NCBI GenBank assembly: GCA_934316545.1
Contig: CAKRDT010000005.1
Coordinates: forward strand, 15,877-79,876
Source: an uncultured Agathobacter sp.
GTDB lineage: Bacteria; Bacillota; Clostridia; Lachnospirales; Lachnospiraceae
Reading direction: 5' to 3'
Length of the DNA stretch: 64,000 bases
Shown here: positions 56,811 to 64,000 of the stretch, in pieces
Layout: every line of letters begins with the position of its first letter
How positions within the stretch are numbered: the stretch's first letter is position 1
Notes under the pieces: model-generated
What the model saw: the letters and a program-made list of their open reading frames with translations, nothing else
What the model was told of the DNA's origin: nothing
The model's database searches: none
Translations under genes and position numbers: made by a program

Positions 56811-57869
56811 TTAAGGGAACATAGGAACCATCTTTAATCCTTCTGCCTCGTCAAGGCCAAACAAAAGATTCATATTCTGTACTGCCTGACCGGCTGCACC
56901 CTTGACCAGATTGTCCAAAGCGCCCATCATGACAACTCTGTGTGTCCTCTCATCGATCACAAAATTGACATCGACATAGTTGCTGCCTTCCACCCACTTT
57001 GTCTCAGGACATACGCCTTTTTTCAGAACTCGCACAAAGCGTTCCTTTGCATAATATTTATCGTATGCAGCCTTAATCTCCTCATAAGCAGGATAGGTAC
57101 CGTCCGCCTTCTGCTTCAAAGCTGCATACTCTGTAGCAAGAATACCACGATTCATCGGCACAAGATGCGGCGTAAAGTTGACAACGATCTCCTTTCCGGC
57201 CGCGTAACCAAGCTGCTCCTCGATTTCCGGTGTATGTCGGTGAGTCGTGACACCGTATGCTTTCATGCTCTCATTGACCTCGCAGAACAGATTCGGTGTC
57301 TTTGCCCCTCTTCCTGCTCCGGATGTACCGGACTTTGCATCGATGATCAGTGTATCCGGATCAATGATTCCTTCCTTCACAAGCGGATAAGCCGTCAAAA
57401 TGGAACAGGTCGTGTAGCATCCCGGATTTGCGACAAGACGCGTCGCCGGTGTCACCTTGTCCCTGTTGATCTCACACAGACCGTAGACCGCTTCCCCAAT
57501 AAACTGCGGACTCATGTGCTTAATCTTGTACCACTTCTCATAAGTAGCAACATCTTTGATTCGGAAATCCGCACTAAGATCAACAATCTTCACTTTACTT
57601 AAGATTTCTTCGTTTAACACGCCGGCTAAGAATCCCTGTGGCGTTGCGGTAAAGATGACATCTACCTGGGAAGCAAGTTCTTCCATATTATCGTCAAGGC
57701 ATTTCGCATCGACGATCTCGAAAAAGTTCTGGTATACATCTGCATAATTCTGATCAATGTAACTTCTTGATCCAAACCACTTAATCTCAGCTTCTTTATG
57801 ATTCATTAAGATGCGAACCAGCTCCGCTCCTGCATAACCGGTCGCTCCGATAATTCCGACTTTAATCAT
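56811..57869 (-). CDS. argC: N-acetyl-gamma-glutamyl-phosphate reductase
   Basis: This 352-residue NADPH-dependent enzyme makes N-acetylglutamate semialdehyde. Motifs: GIIGATGYAGAELVRIL (5-21), TATPQGF, SADFRI, nucleophile Cys151 (ANPGCYTT), DAKSGTSGAGR and THRHTPEIEEQLG. It is first in the arg operon, with a promoter at 57932-57960. Length is standard for the long-type ArgC. Confidence 0.97.
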   Translation of the reverse strand: MIKVGIIGATGYAGAELVRILMNHKEAEIKWFGSRSYIDQNYADVYQNFFEIVDAKCLDDNMEELASQVDVIFTATPQGFLAGVLNEEILSKVKIVDLSADFRIKDVATYEKWYKIKHMSPQFIGEAVYGLCEINRDKVTPATRLVANPGCYTTCSILTAYPLVKEGIIDPDTLIIDAKSGTSGAGRGAKTPNLFCEVNESMKAYGVTTHRHTPEIEEQLGYAAGKEIVVNFTPHLVPMNRGILATEYAALKQKADGTYPAYEEIKAAYDKYYAKERFVRVLKKGVCPETKWVEGSNYVDVNFVIDERTHRVVMMGALDNLVKGAAGQAVQNMNLLFGLDEAEGLKMVPMFP

Positions 57870-57931
57870 GTTATATCCTTCTTTCCTTGCAGCACTTTAT
57901 TCATCATCTGCGCTGCAATATGTACTTTAAT

Positions 57932-57960
57932 AATATAGTACACCTTTTGCCGTCCGTAAA
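57932..57960 (-). promoter_or_regulatory. argC promoter
   Basis: TTTACG (57955-57960), 17 bases and TATATT (57932-57937) on the minus strand. Confidence 0.65.
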
Positions 57961-57964
57961 TAGC

Positions 57965-58016
57965 AAATATTCACAAATTTATGTATATTTATACAGATTT
58001 ATGTATATTTTTTCAC
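57965..58016. promoter_or_regulatory. ARG-box cluster between argC and argG
   Basis: A perfect palindrome TGTATATTTATACA (57982-57995) is flanked by partial copies, AATATTCACAAAT (57967) and TGTATATTTTTTCAC (58002). ArgR hexamers bind tandem boxes of this form, so arginine repression of both divergent units is expected. argR is not in the window. Confidence 0.75.
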
Positions 58017-58045
58017 TTGCGCATTCTCTTATTATGTTGTATATT
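58017..58045 (+). promoter_or_regulatory. argG promoter
   Basis: TTGCGC (58017-58022), 17 bases and TATATT (58040-58045), 66 bases before argG. Confidence 0.65.
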
Positions 58046-58111
58046 GAGAACAGACTATAAAGCGTTTTGATTTATCAGCTTTACGAAAATGCATAAGAAA
58101 GGACAAAAGCT

Positions 58112-59335
58112 ATGAAAGAAAAAGTTGTTTTAGCTTACTCAGGCGGTCTCGATACTACCGCGATCATTCCCTGGTTAAAGGAGAATTATGGATATGACGT
58201 TATCTGCTGCTGCATCAACTGCGGACAGGGAGAAGAATTGGACGGATTAGAGGAGAGAGCCAAATTATCCGGCGCTTCTAAATTATATATTGAAGATATC
58301 GTTGATGAATTCTGTGATGATTACATTGTACCTTGCGTACAGGCCGGCGCCGTATATGAGCACAAGTATCTGTTAGGTACTTCCATGGCTCGTCCGGGTA
58401 TCGCAAAGAAGCTCGTTGAAATTGCAAGAAAAGAAAACGCCGTAGCCATCTGCCACGGTGCAACCGGTAAAGGAAACGACCAGATCCGTTTCGAGCTTGG
58501 TATCAAAGCTTTGGCTCCGGACATCAAGATCATCGCTCCTTGGCGTGATGACAAGTGGAAAATGGATTCTCGCGAATCCGAAATCGAGTACTGTAAGGCA
58601 CACGGAATCGACCTTCCGTTCTCTACCGACCAGAGTTACAGCCGTGACCGTAACTTATGGCACATCAGCCACGAGGGACTCGAACTCGAGGATCCTGCAT
58701 GTGAGCCAAACTATGATCACCTTTTGGTTCTTGGTGTATCTCCGGAGAAGGCTCCTGACGAACCGGAATATGTAACCATGACATTCGAAAAAGGTGTTCC
58801 AAAGACTGTAAACGGTAAGGAAATGAAGGTTTCCGATATCATCCGTGAGCTTAACCGTCTCGGCGGCAAGCACGGAATCGGTATCGTAGATATCGTTGAA
58901 AACCGTGTCGTTGGAATGAAGTCCCGTGGTGTCTATGAGACTCCTGGCGGAACCATCCTTATGGAAGCACATGATCAGCTCGAGGAACTGGTTCTTGACC
59001 GTGAGACACTTGCCACAAAGAAAGATATGGGCAACAAGCTTGCACAGGTTGTATACGAAGGTAAGTGGTTCACACCTCTTCGTGAAGCAATTCAGGCATT
59101 CGTAGAATCTACGCAGGACGTTGTTACCGGTGAAGTTAAATTTAAATTATACAAAGGCAACATCATCAAAGCCGGAACGACTTCTCCGTACTCACTGTAC
59201 AGCGAATCACTTGCAAGCTTTACAACCGGTGATCAGTATGACCATCATGATGCTGACGGATTCATCACACTCTTCGGTCTTCCGCTGAAAGTTCGTGCTA
59301 TGATGAAGCAGAACATCGAGAAAAATACAAAGTAA
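58112..59335 (+). CDS. argG: Argininosuccinate synthase
   Basis: This 407-residue enzyme couples citrulline and aspartate with ATP. The PP-loop AYSGGLDTT (8-16) is followed by [37 protein letters not shown] and the [26 protein letters not shown] block. AAAGGA precedes the ATG at 58112. It is the only complete plus-strand gene. argH, usually next to it, is absent here. Confidence 0.98.
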   Translation: MKEKVVLAYSGGLDTTAIIPWLKENYGYDVICCCINCGQGEELDGLEERAKLSGASKLYIEDIVDEFCDDYIVPCVQAGAVYEHKYLLGTSMARPGIAKKLVEIARKENAVAICHGATGKGNDQIRFELGIKALAPDIKIIAPWRDDKWKMDSRESEIEYCKAHGIDLPFSTDQSYSRDRNLWHISHEGLELEDPACEPNYDHLLVLGVSPEKAPDEPEYVTMTFEKGVPKTVNGKEMKVSDIIRELNRLGGKHGIGIVDIVENRVVGMKSRGVYETPGGTILMEAHDQLEELVLDRETLATKKDMGNKLAQVVYEGKWFTPLREAIQAFVESTQDVVTGEVKFKLYKGNIIKAGTTSPYSLYSESLASFTTGDQYDHHDADGFITLFGLPLKVRAMMKQNIEKNTK

Positions 59336-59354
59336 TCGCTTATCTGGTCAAAAT

Positions 59355-59390
59355 AAGGGGCTGCGCATGCAGCCCCTTAACTTTTTATAT
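59355..59390. terminator. Bidirectional terminator of argG and the acyltransferase gene
   Basis: AAGGGGCTGC (59355-59364) and GCAGCCCCTT (59369-59378) with loop GCAT, followed on plus by AACTTTTTATATTTTT and on minus by ATTTTG. Confidence 0.93.
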
Positions 59391-60383
59391 TTTTCTTCTA
59401 TGCAATTTCAACAGCCGATTCACAGAATCGACCACGTACCGGTTCGCAAGCAGATAGATGACACTGATGCTCAGGCATATGAGCACAAATAATGCAAACC
59501 AGCCCCAGTCTCCGAGATAATCATAGATTCCGGCAAACATCAGCACATCCCGTAAGATTCGATGCAGCATATAAATCGGCATCGTCCGCTGACCAATAAA
59601 TGAGATTGCAGTCTTCTCTCTTGGAATATAGAACAGGATTGCCCAGGAAATCATAAACGCAGCAATCATGAGGGCAAGTCTTACAAACGGTCCCTCCCAT
59701 AATCGGTCCAATTCATAATAGGAGATATTCTCATACACCATTCCAAGCTCATCTTTCATCTTTGCGCCGGTCAGAAGAATTCCCGCACAGATGAATAGCG
59801 CAGCTGCTGTCACATTTTTTTTGTATGCCGGATGTAACGCCTTTTCCAGCACCGGCTGCTCCATATAGTAGCCGAGGAAAAAGAACGGTCCGAACACAAG
59901 AATTCTCGACAGACACAAAAAATCTCCCACATTCTTAAAGAATCCGGCCGCCAGTGCCAGGACAATATTGACCATAATGACCGGCAACGGCTTAAATTTT
60001 CGTATCAGAGGAATCATCAGGTACCACGCGATCATTGCAAACAGATACCATGGTGCTCCACTCTGTGAGAAGAAATTAATCTCACGAAAGCTTCGAAAGC
60101 CACTGATCGCATAGACTGCCTGTATTGCCACAACAAACAGGATGTACGCCTTAATCAGATACAGGATCTTTTCAAAATTGTATTTTCCATCCTTATAGAT
60201 CCTCTTGGAAAAATAGCCGGATACAAACACAAAAAGTGGCATATGAAACACATAAATCAGTCTCTTGATCAGAACAAGAACATTTCCCTCTTCATGAATC
60301 GGAAGAAGGAAATGCCCCAATACAACCAAAAAAATTAATACTGCTTTAATATTATCAAAAAAATAATCTCTTTCTTTTGTCAT
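59385..60383 (-). CDS. Acyltransferase 3 family membrane protein
   Basis: At 332 residues with about ten transmembrane helices, it starts with FDNIKAVLIFLVVLGHFLLP, the conserved His-containing first helix of the family. FHMPLFVFVSGYF and GQRTMPIYMLHRIL are further signatures. These enzymes O-acetylate surface sugars; the target here is unknown. It starts 11 bases after the GGDEF-EAL gene and may share its transcript. Confidence 0.9.
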   Translation of the reverse strand: MTKERDYFFDNIKAVLIFLVVLGHFLLPIHEEGNVLVLIKRLIYVFHMPLFVFVSGYFSKRIYKDGKYNFEKILYLIKAYILFVVAIQAVYAISGFRSFREINFFSQSGAPWYLFAMIAWYLMIPLIRKFKPLPVIMVNIVLALAAGFFKNVGDFLCLSRILVFGPFFFLGYYMEQPVLEKALHPAYKKNVTAAALFICAGILLTGAKMKDELGMVYENISYYELDRLWEGPFVRLALMIAAFMISWAILFYIPREKTAISFIGQRTMPIYMLHRILRDVLMFAGIYDYLGDWGWFALFVLICLSISVIYLLANRYVVDSVNRLLKLHRRKI

Positions 60384-60394
60384 GATACTTACTT

Positions 60395-62668
60395 CTAACG
60401 CATATAGATTTCCTCAAACCGAGACACTTCCATCGGTTTTGCAAAATAATACCCCTGAAAGATATCGCAGCTTATGGATTTTAAGAACTCAAGCTGTTCT
60501 TTCGTCTCAACCCCCTCAACGATCGTATTCATCCCCAGTTCCTGTGCAAGTACGACAATTGTGCGAAGAATCTTTCTGCTTCGCTCCATCTCCGTCGTCT
60601 TGCGAAGAAATACCATATCCACTTTCAGTACATTGACATGAATCTCTTTGAGCATGTTCAGCGACGAATATCCGCTTCCGAAATCATCCATCTCAACAAT
60701 GAATCCGTATGCCTGAAGCTGCTCGATGATCTTGATCCTCTGCTCGACATCGGTCATCACAGAGGTCTCCGTAATTTCAAGATGCAGCCGCTTCGGATCA
60801 ATTTCATATTGTTCTACAAGACTCGTAAATGTCTCATAAATGTCAATAAAATAGAAGTCCTTGGGTGAAATATTCACGGAAAGATACATATCTTCCCGTC
60901 CCTCCGCCGTCCATTCTCTCAGCTTCTTGCATGCCAGCTCCCATACATATCTGTCAAGCCGGACGATCGCACCGTTCTTCTCGAGAACGCCGATGAAGGC
61001 GGATGGCGGCAGATATCCCTTTTTCGGATGAATCCAGCGGACCAAAGCCTCCGCACCATGCGATTCTCCCTTTCCGTTGACCTGTGCCTGCAGATAAATA
61101 TGAAACTGTCCGGATGCGATCGCCTCATCCAGCTCTCCCATGATTTCCTGCTCATTTAACACACTCTGTCGCAGATTTTCATCATAATAAGCCAGACGCT
61201 TCTGATAGTTTCCCTTGATGGTAGCGATCGCCATCTTCGCACGGTCACACATCACCGATACCGGAAGATTCTTCTGCACGATCTCATACACACCAAGATA
61301 CAAACGGATCGGATATTCGATATCTTTTTCTATGTATACCTTCGATTGCGGAACTGTCTGGAAATATTCCTCGTCATAATCCGATTTCTTCATCAACAAT
61401 GCAAAGCCGTCATTGTCAATCCTTCCATAAATCTGATCCTGTCGGCACAATTTATAGAGCGATCCCGCTATACGGATCAATACACGATCTCCGCATTCCG
61501 TTCCGAACACATCATTCACCATCTTAAAATTGCCGATATCCGAACAGATCAGAATAAATTCTTCCTCCGGCTGTTCATCCAGTCTCTGTCGAACTTTTTC
61601 ATAGAAAAATTCTTTATTATACAGTCCGGTCAGTGAATCATGCGTCGCACGGTAACGCTCCAACTGCAAAGCATTGACTTCCTGCGTGCGATTCTTGATA
61701 TCAATAAACGCACCGATTTCCGCTCCATCCTCGTCCAGAAGTTTTTTAAGGAAAATGCGCAGATACAGTGTCTTGTTTTCTACTTTAAGCACAGTATCGC
61801 GACCGTTTTCATCCACTTGCTTCTGTAGCTCCTTCTGATACCAGAGTTCGAATGCTTCCGTAGCATCCTTGCGATAGTCCGGTTCGATCAGCTCAACTGC
61901 ACTCTCATTTGCCTGAATACAATTGCCATCCAGATCAAATAAAAGTACACCATCCATCATATCGTGTACGACCAGCGTAAAAAGCCTGTCAACCAATCCC
62001 CTTGGCACATAGACGACAGACATATAGTAGATCAACACGCCTCCGACGGCAAATCCAATCATAGAGGCATCAATGATTCCACCAAAGAAAACATATCCGA
62101 TATCCGCAATTTCCACAAGCACAAGAATAACCAGAACCGATATATATTTCGGTCGATAGATACGCGGTGTCTTTGTGATTTTAAAAGCAAGACTTATGAT
62201 TGCAAAAACGATCAATAGATTTATGAGTGCAAAATGTATATGGTACGGCAGGAAAGAATTCAGCCGGTAAAACACTTCCCCATCATCCAATATCATCTTC
62301 GTTGCGGTAAAAGCATGATGCGTGAAGAAATTACACACCATAGAAACCGAATCCGCCAGAAGCAGCGCGCCAAAGAGAAACGGACCATGCTTCATCAGAT
62401 TCTCACTGTTTGTGTACTCCATCACAAATGTCATCATATAATACATTACCCAGTTTATTCCCACGAAAAAAACACTGTATGCAAACATGCAGACAGTTTC
62501 TGACGCTGAAATAAGGACAACCATATTGGTGATTGTGGCAACCAATGCCGCAATCAACACCTTACGAAGCGTTTTTGCTATACTTTTCTGACTGGAATAT
62601 GATTTTGAAATTGTAAAAAATAGTATAATCAGCGTTCCGATGAAAGCTGCCAGATAACTAATTCTCAC
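60395..62668 (-). CDS. Membrane GGDEF-EAL protein (degenerate GGDEF, intact EAL)
   Basis: In this 757-residue protein, residues 1-225 form seven to eight helices like the 7TM sensor of histidine kinases. A PAS-like domain (about 235-335) is followed by a GGDEF domain (THDSLTGLYNKEFF) whose signature reads IDNDGF, so cyclase activity is unlikely. The EAL domain retains QAQVNGKG..AEALVRW, LEITETSVM, DDFGSGYSSLNMLK and KVDMVF, so c-di-GMP hydrolysis is expected. GTG at 62668 follows AAAGGAG. It could lower c-di-GMP and affect the pili encoded in this window; this is inference. Confidence 0.92.
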   Translation of the reverse strand: MRISYLAAFIGTLIILFFTISKSYSSQKSIAKTLRKVLIAALVATITNMVVLISASETVCMFAYSVFFVGINWVMYYMMTFVMEYTNSENLMKHGPFLFGALLLADSVSMVCNFFTHHAFTATKMILDDGEVFYRLNSFLPYHIHFALINLLIVFAIISLAFKITKTPRIYRPKYISVLVILVLVEIADIGYVFFGGIIDASMIGFAVGGVLIYYMSVVYVPRGLVDRLFTLVVHDMMDGVLLFDLDGNCIQANESAVELIEPDYRKDATEAFELWYQKELQKQVDENGRDTVLKVENKTLYLRIFLKKLLDEDGAEIGAFIDIKNRTQEVNALQLERYRATHDSLTGLYNKEFFYEKVRQRLDEQPEEEFILICSDIGNFKMVNDVFGTECGDRVLIRIAGSLYKLCRQDQIYGRIDNDGFALLMKKSDYDEEYFQTVPQSKVYIEKDIEYPIRLYLGVYEIVQKNLPVSVMCDRAKMAIATIKGNYQKRLAYYDENLRQSVLNEQEIMGELDEAIASGQFHIYLQAQVNGKGESHGAEALVRWIHPKKGYLPPSAFIGVLEKNGAIVRLDRYVWELACKKLREWTAEGREDMYLSVNISPKDFYFIDIYETFTSLVEQYEIDPKRLHLEITETSVMTDVEQRIKIIEQLQAYGFIVEMDDFGSGYSSLNMLKEIHVNVLKVDMVFLRKTTEMERSRKILRTIVVLAQELGMNTIVEGVETKEQLEFLKSISCDIFQGYYFAKPMEVSRFEEIYMR

Positions 62669-62717
62669 GACATCACTCCTTTGTCACCATTGTAACAACT
62701 TTCATCATATCTGTCCA

Positions 62718-62990
62718 CTAAAAACGGTTTTTCTTTCCAAACAAAAAAAATCCTTTCTTTTCATACGGCTCCTGCGCAACGGATACCACAGTGTATCCGG
62801 TTGCGTTGATGGTCTCCTTGAGTTTTTCCTCGTCCAACGCTTCTTCCGAGATAATCTCCGTTCTCTTCTTTCCGTGTGAAGAGGATAACTTCTTAACCGC
62901 ATCGCCAAACGCACGTCTTACGGCCTCATTCACATGATTCTCACACATACCGCACATCATGCCATCTACGCCTACTGTTGTCTTAACCAT
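62718..62990 (-). CDS. Small heavy-metal-associated (HMA) domain protein
   Basis: At 90 residues, VGVDGMMCGMCENHVNEAV carries the metal-binding Cys13-x-x-Cys16 in a CopZ-like fold (about 1-72), followed by a short basic tail GFFLFGKKNRF. It may bind copper or a similar ion. AGGAGG precedes the ATG. It lies 29 bases after cutC, which supports a link to metal handling. Confidence 0.85.
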   Translation of the reverse strand: MVKTTVGVDGMMCGMCENHVNEAVRRAFGDAVKKLSSSHGKKRTEIISEEALDEEKLKETINATGYTVVSVAQEPYEKKGFFLFGKKNRF

Positions 62991-63019
62991 CTTACCTTTA
63001 CCTCCTGTTTTATAAATGA

Positions 63020-63829
63020 TTAAATTCCTTTTAAGAGATCCGCCGCACGTCGGATCTGTGCCTCATCAGTTCGATAGATTTCAAATTCGCTCATTCCCTC
63101 GATTCCCATATGCACACGCTCATTCCGGTAAATCATTCCGCTGTCCAGCACCTTTTTGCCGGACATATGAAACGCATGCACTCCGGTCGTCTCGGCGATC
63201 TGTCTGATATTCTCCGCCTTCACGCCGGCACCTGCCAGGATGGTCAGTTCCACTCCTCTTCCGGCACCCTTTCCATCAGCCATCTCCTCCGGCACGCGAT
63301 GACGGCTCTCACTTTCTGCGGCACACTCCACAAGCTGCCTTAAAAGCTCTCTTCCCGCAAGGCAGTCCGATTCCTGTCCGGAGGTAAGGATCGTATCCAC
63401 ACCAAGCGCTCTCGCTTTCTGCATCGTTTCCATGGGATCCCGGCACACATCAAACGCCCGGTGCAATGTAATGCCACAATCGCCTGCTGCCGAAATCATT
63501 CCCCGCATCTGCGTCTCATTTAAGGTTCCGTCCGCATTCAGGCTTCCGATGACCACACCGTCCGCACCGGCTGCCGCAAAATGCCTGATATCGCGCACCA
63601 TCTGTTCATACTCATACTCCGTATACAAAAAATCGCCAAATCTCGGGCGTATCAACGTGCGGATTGGAAGCCCGGTTGCTTCCTTTACCAATTCAAACAA
63701 TTCATATCCCGGTGTCGTTCCTCCGATGACGAGATTCGAGCACAACTCAAAGCGTGTCGCACCGCCGGCTTTTGCGGCGATCGCAGACTCCACACTGTCC
63801 ACACATACTTCCAATATGTAGTCTTTCAT
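63020..63829 (-). CDS. cutC: CutC family protein
   Basis: This 269-residue TIM-barrel protein is classed as a copper homeostasis protein, though its biochemical activity is unsettled. Motifs: LEVCVDSVESAIAAKAGGATRFELCS at the start, RTLIRPRFGDFLYT, GADGVVIGSLNADGTL, TLHRAFDVCRDP, ILTSGQ and AGAGVKAENI. AAAAAGGAG precedes the ATG at 63829. It is the first gene of a possible cutC-HMA-EAL-acyltransferase run. Confidence 0.95.
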   Translation of the reverse strand: MKDYILEVCVDSVESAIAAKAGGATRFELCSNLVIGGTTPGYELFELVKEATGLPIRTLIRPRFGDFLYTEYEYEQMVRDIRHFAAAGADGVVIGSLNADGTLNETQMRGMISAAGDCGITLHRAFDVCRDPMETMQKARALGVDTILTSGQESDCLAGRELLRQLVECAAESESRHRVPEEMADGKGAGRGVELTILAGAGVKAENIRQIAETTGVHAFHMSGKKVLDSGMIYRNERVHMGIEGMSEFEIYRTDEAQIRRAADLLKGI

Positions 63830-63858
63830 GTGTTTTCTCCTTTTTATGATGTTATAAA

Positions 63859-64000
63859 TAGGCGATTGCGAAACTCCTGTGGCGGCATGCTCCGGCTGGG
63901 CTGACCCGGTGGCGGGCTTCTATGCTGACACTAGTTATCCAAAATCAAGAATTTGCTGAAAATGTCCGCTGGGCTCTTTCTATGATTTTTGTCCGCTCAA
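63859..64000. other. Gene-free window end with repeated TAGGCGATTG motif
   Basis: No coding frame was supported. The motif TAGGCGATTGCGAAACTCCTG (at about 63859) resembles, in inverted orientation, TAGGCGATTGTAAAACTC at about 4564-4580 in the ABC operon leader. Confidence 0.4.

Overview
The window comes from a low-to-mid GC Gram-positive anaerobe. It is most likely a member of the Lachnospiraceae (Roseburia/Agathobacter/Butyrivibrio-like), but I cannot name a genus from sequence alone. Supporting signs are strong AAGGAGG-type ribosome binding sites, HrcA/CIRCE control of groESL, a Gram-positive type IV pilus operon without an outer-membrane secretin, a DUF3877-type protein, an Rpn-family nuclease of the kind common in Clostridia, and NADPH-type gltBD. 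Almost every gene is on the minus strand. Only the truncated first gene and argG are on plus.

Layout by position: 1-159, tail of a membrane protein. 189-680, a 52-bp-period dyad array plus a conserved CGCG hairpin. 762-4485, a GldA/GldF-GldG/DUF4340-type ABC export operon. 4667-4960, a 46-bp tandem repeat, a palindrome and the purA terminator. 4972-6264 purA; 6439-7302 degV. 7451-7615, a nested inverted-repeat structure. 7619-9689, groES-groEL with CIRCE. 9777-27390, a complete type IV pilus operon: pilB-pilT-pilC-pilA-pilD-pilM/N fusion-pilO-four minor prepilin-like genes-a giant exported protein. 27658-30098, a secreted M14 carboxypeptidase and a HAD phosphatase. 30181-31101, an Rpn-like nuclease. 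31493-37336, a 1947-residue surface protein. 37668-38457, a second 52-bp array, a second CGCG hairpin and a 230-bp long inverted repeat. 38479-44541, gltB-gltD. 45019-46916, two little-known proteins among several tandem repeats. 46941-47334, a third 52-bp array. 47359-53793, a comEA / response regulator / histidine kinase / GerMN lipoprotein / comEC operon. 53996-57869, argC-GNAT-argB-argD, divergent from argG (58112-59335). 59385-63829, an acyltransferase, a GGDEF-EAL protein, a small HMA protein and cutC.

Functionally, the type IV pilus operon and the comEA...comEC operon together encode most of a DNA-uptake machine (pilus, DNA receptor, membrane channel). They lie about 20 kb apart, with a two-component system inside the competence operon. 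A c-di-GMP phosphodiesterase-like protein in the same window could influence pilus activity, but no c-di-GMP riboswitch was recognised in the pilus leader. The arginine block lacks argJ and has a GNAT acetyltransferase where argJ is often found.

The most unusual content is non-coding. Three separate intergenic arrays share a 52-bp period (51-52 at the third locus) built from short inverted arms about 26 bp apart, yet the arm sequence differs between loci. Two of them are joined to or followed by the same conserved hairpin module. In addition there are in-frame short tandem repeats in at least three proteins (carboxypeptidase, ComEC, DUF3877), a long imperfect palindrome after gltD and a multi-stem structure after groEL. 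No rRNA, tRNA, CRISPR array, integrase or intact insertion sequence was found.
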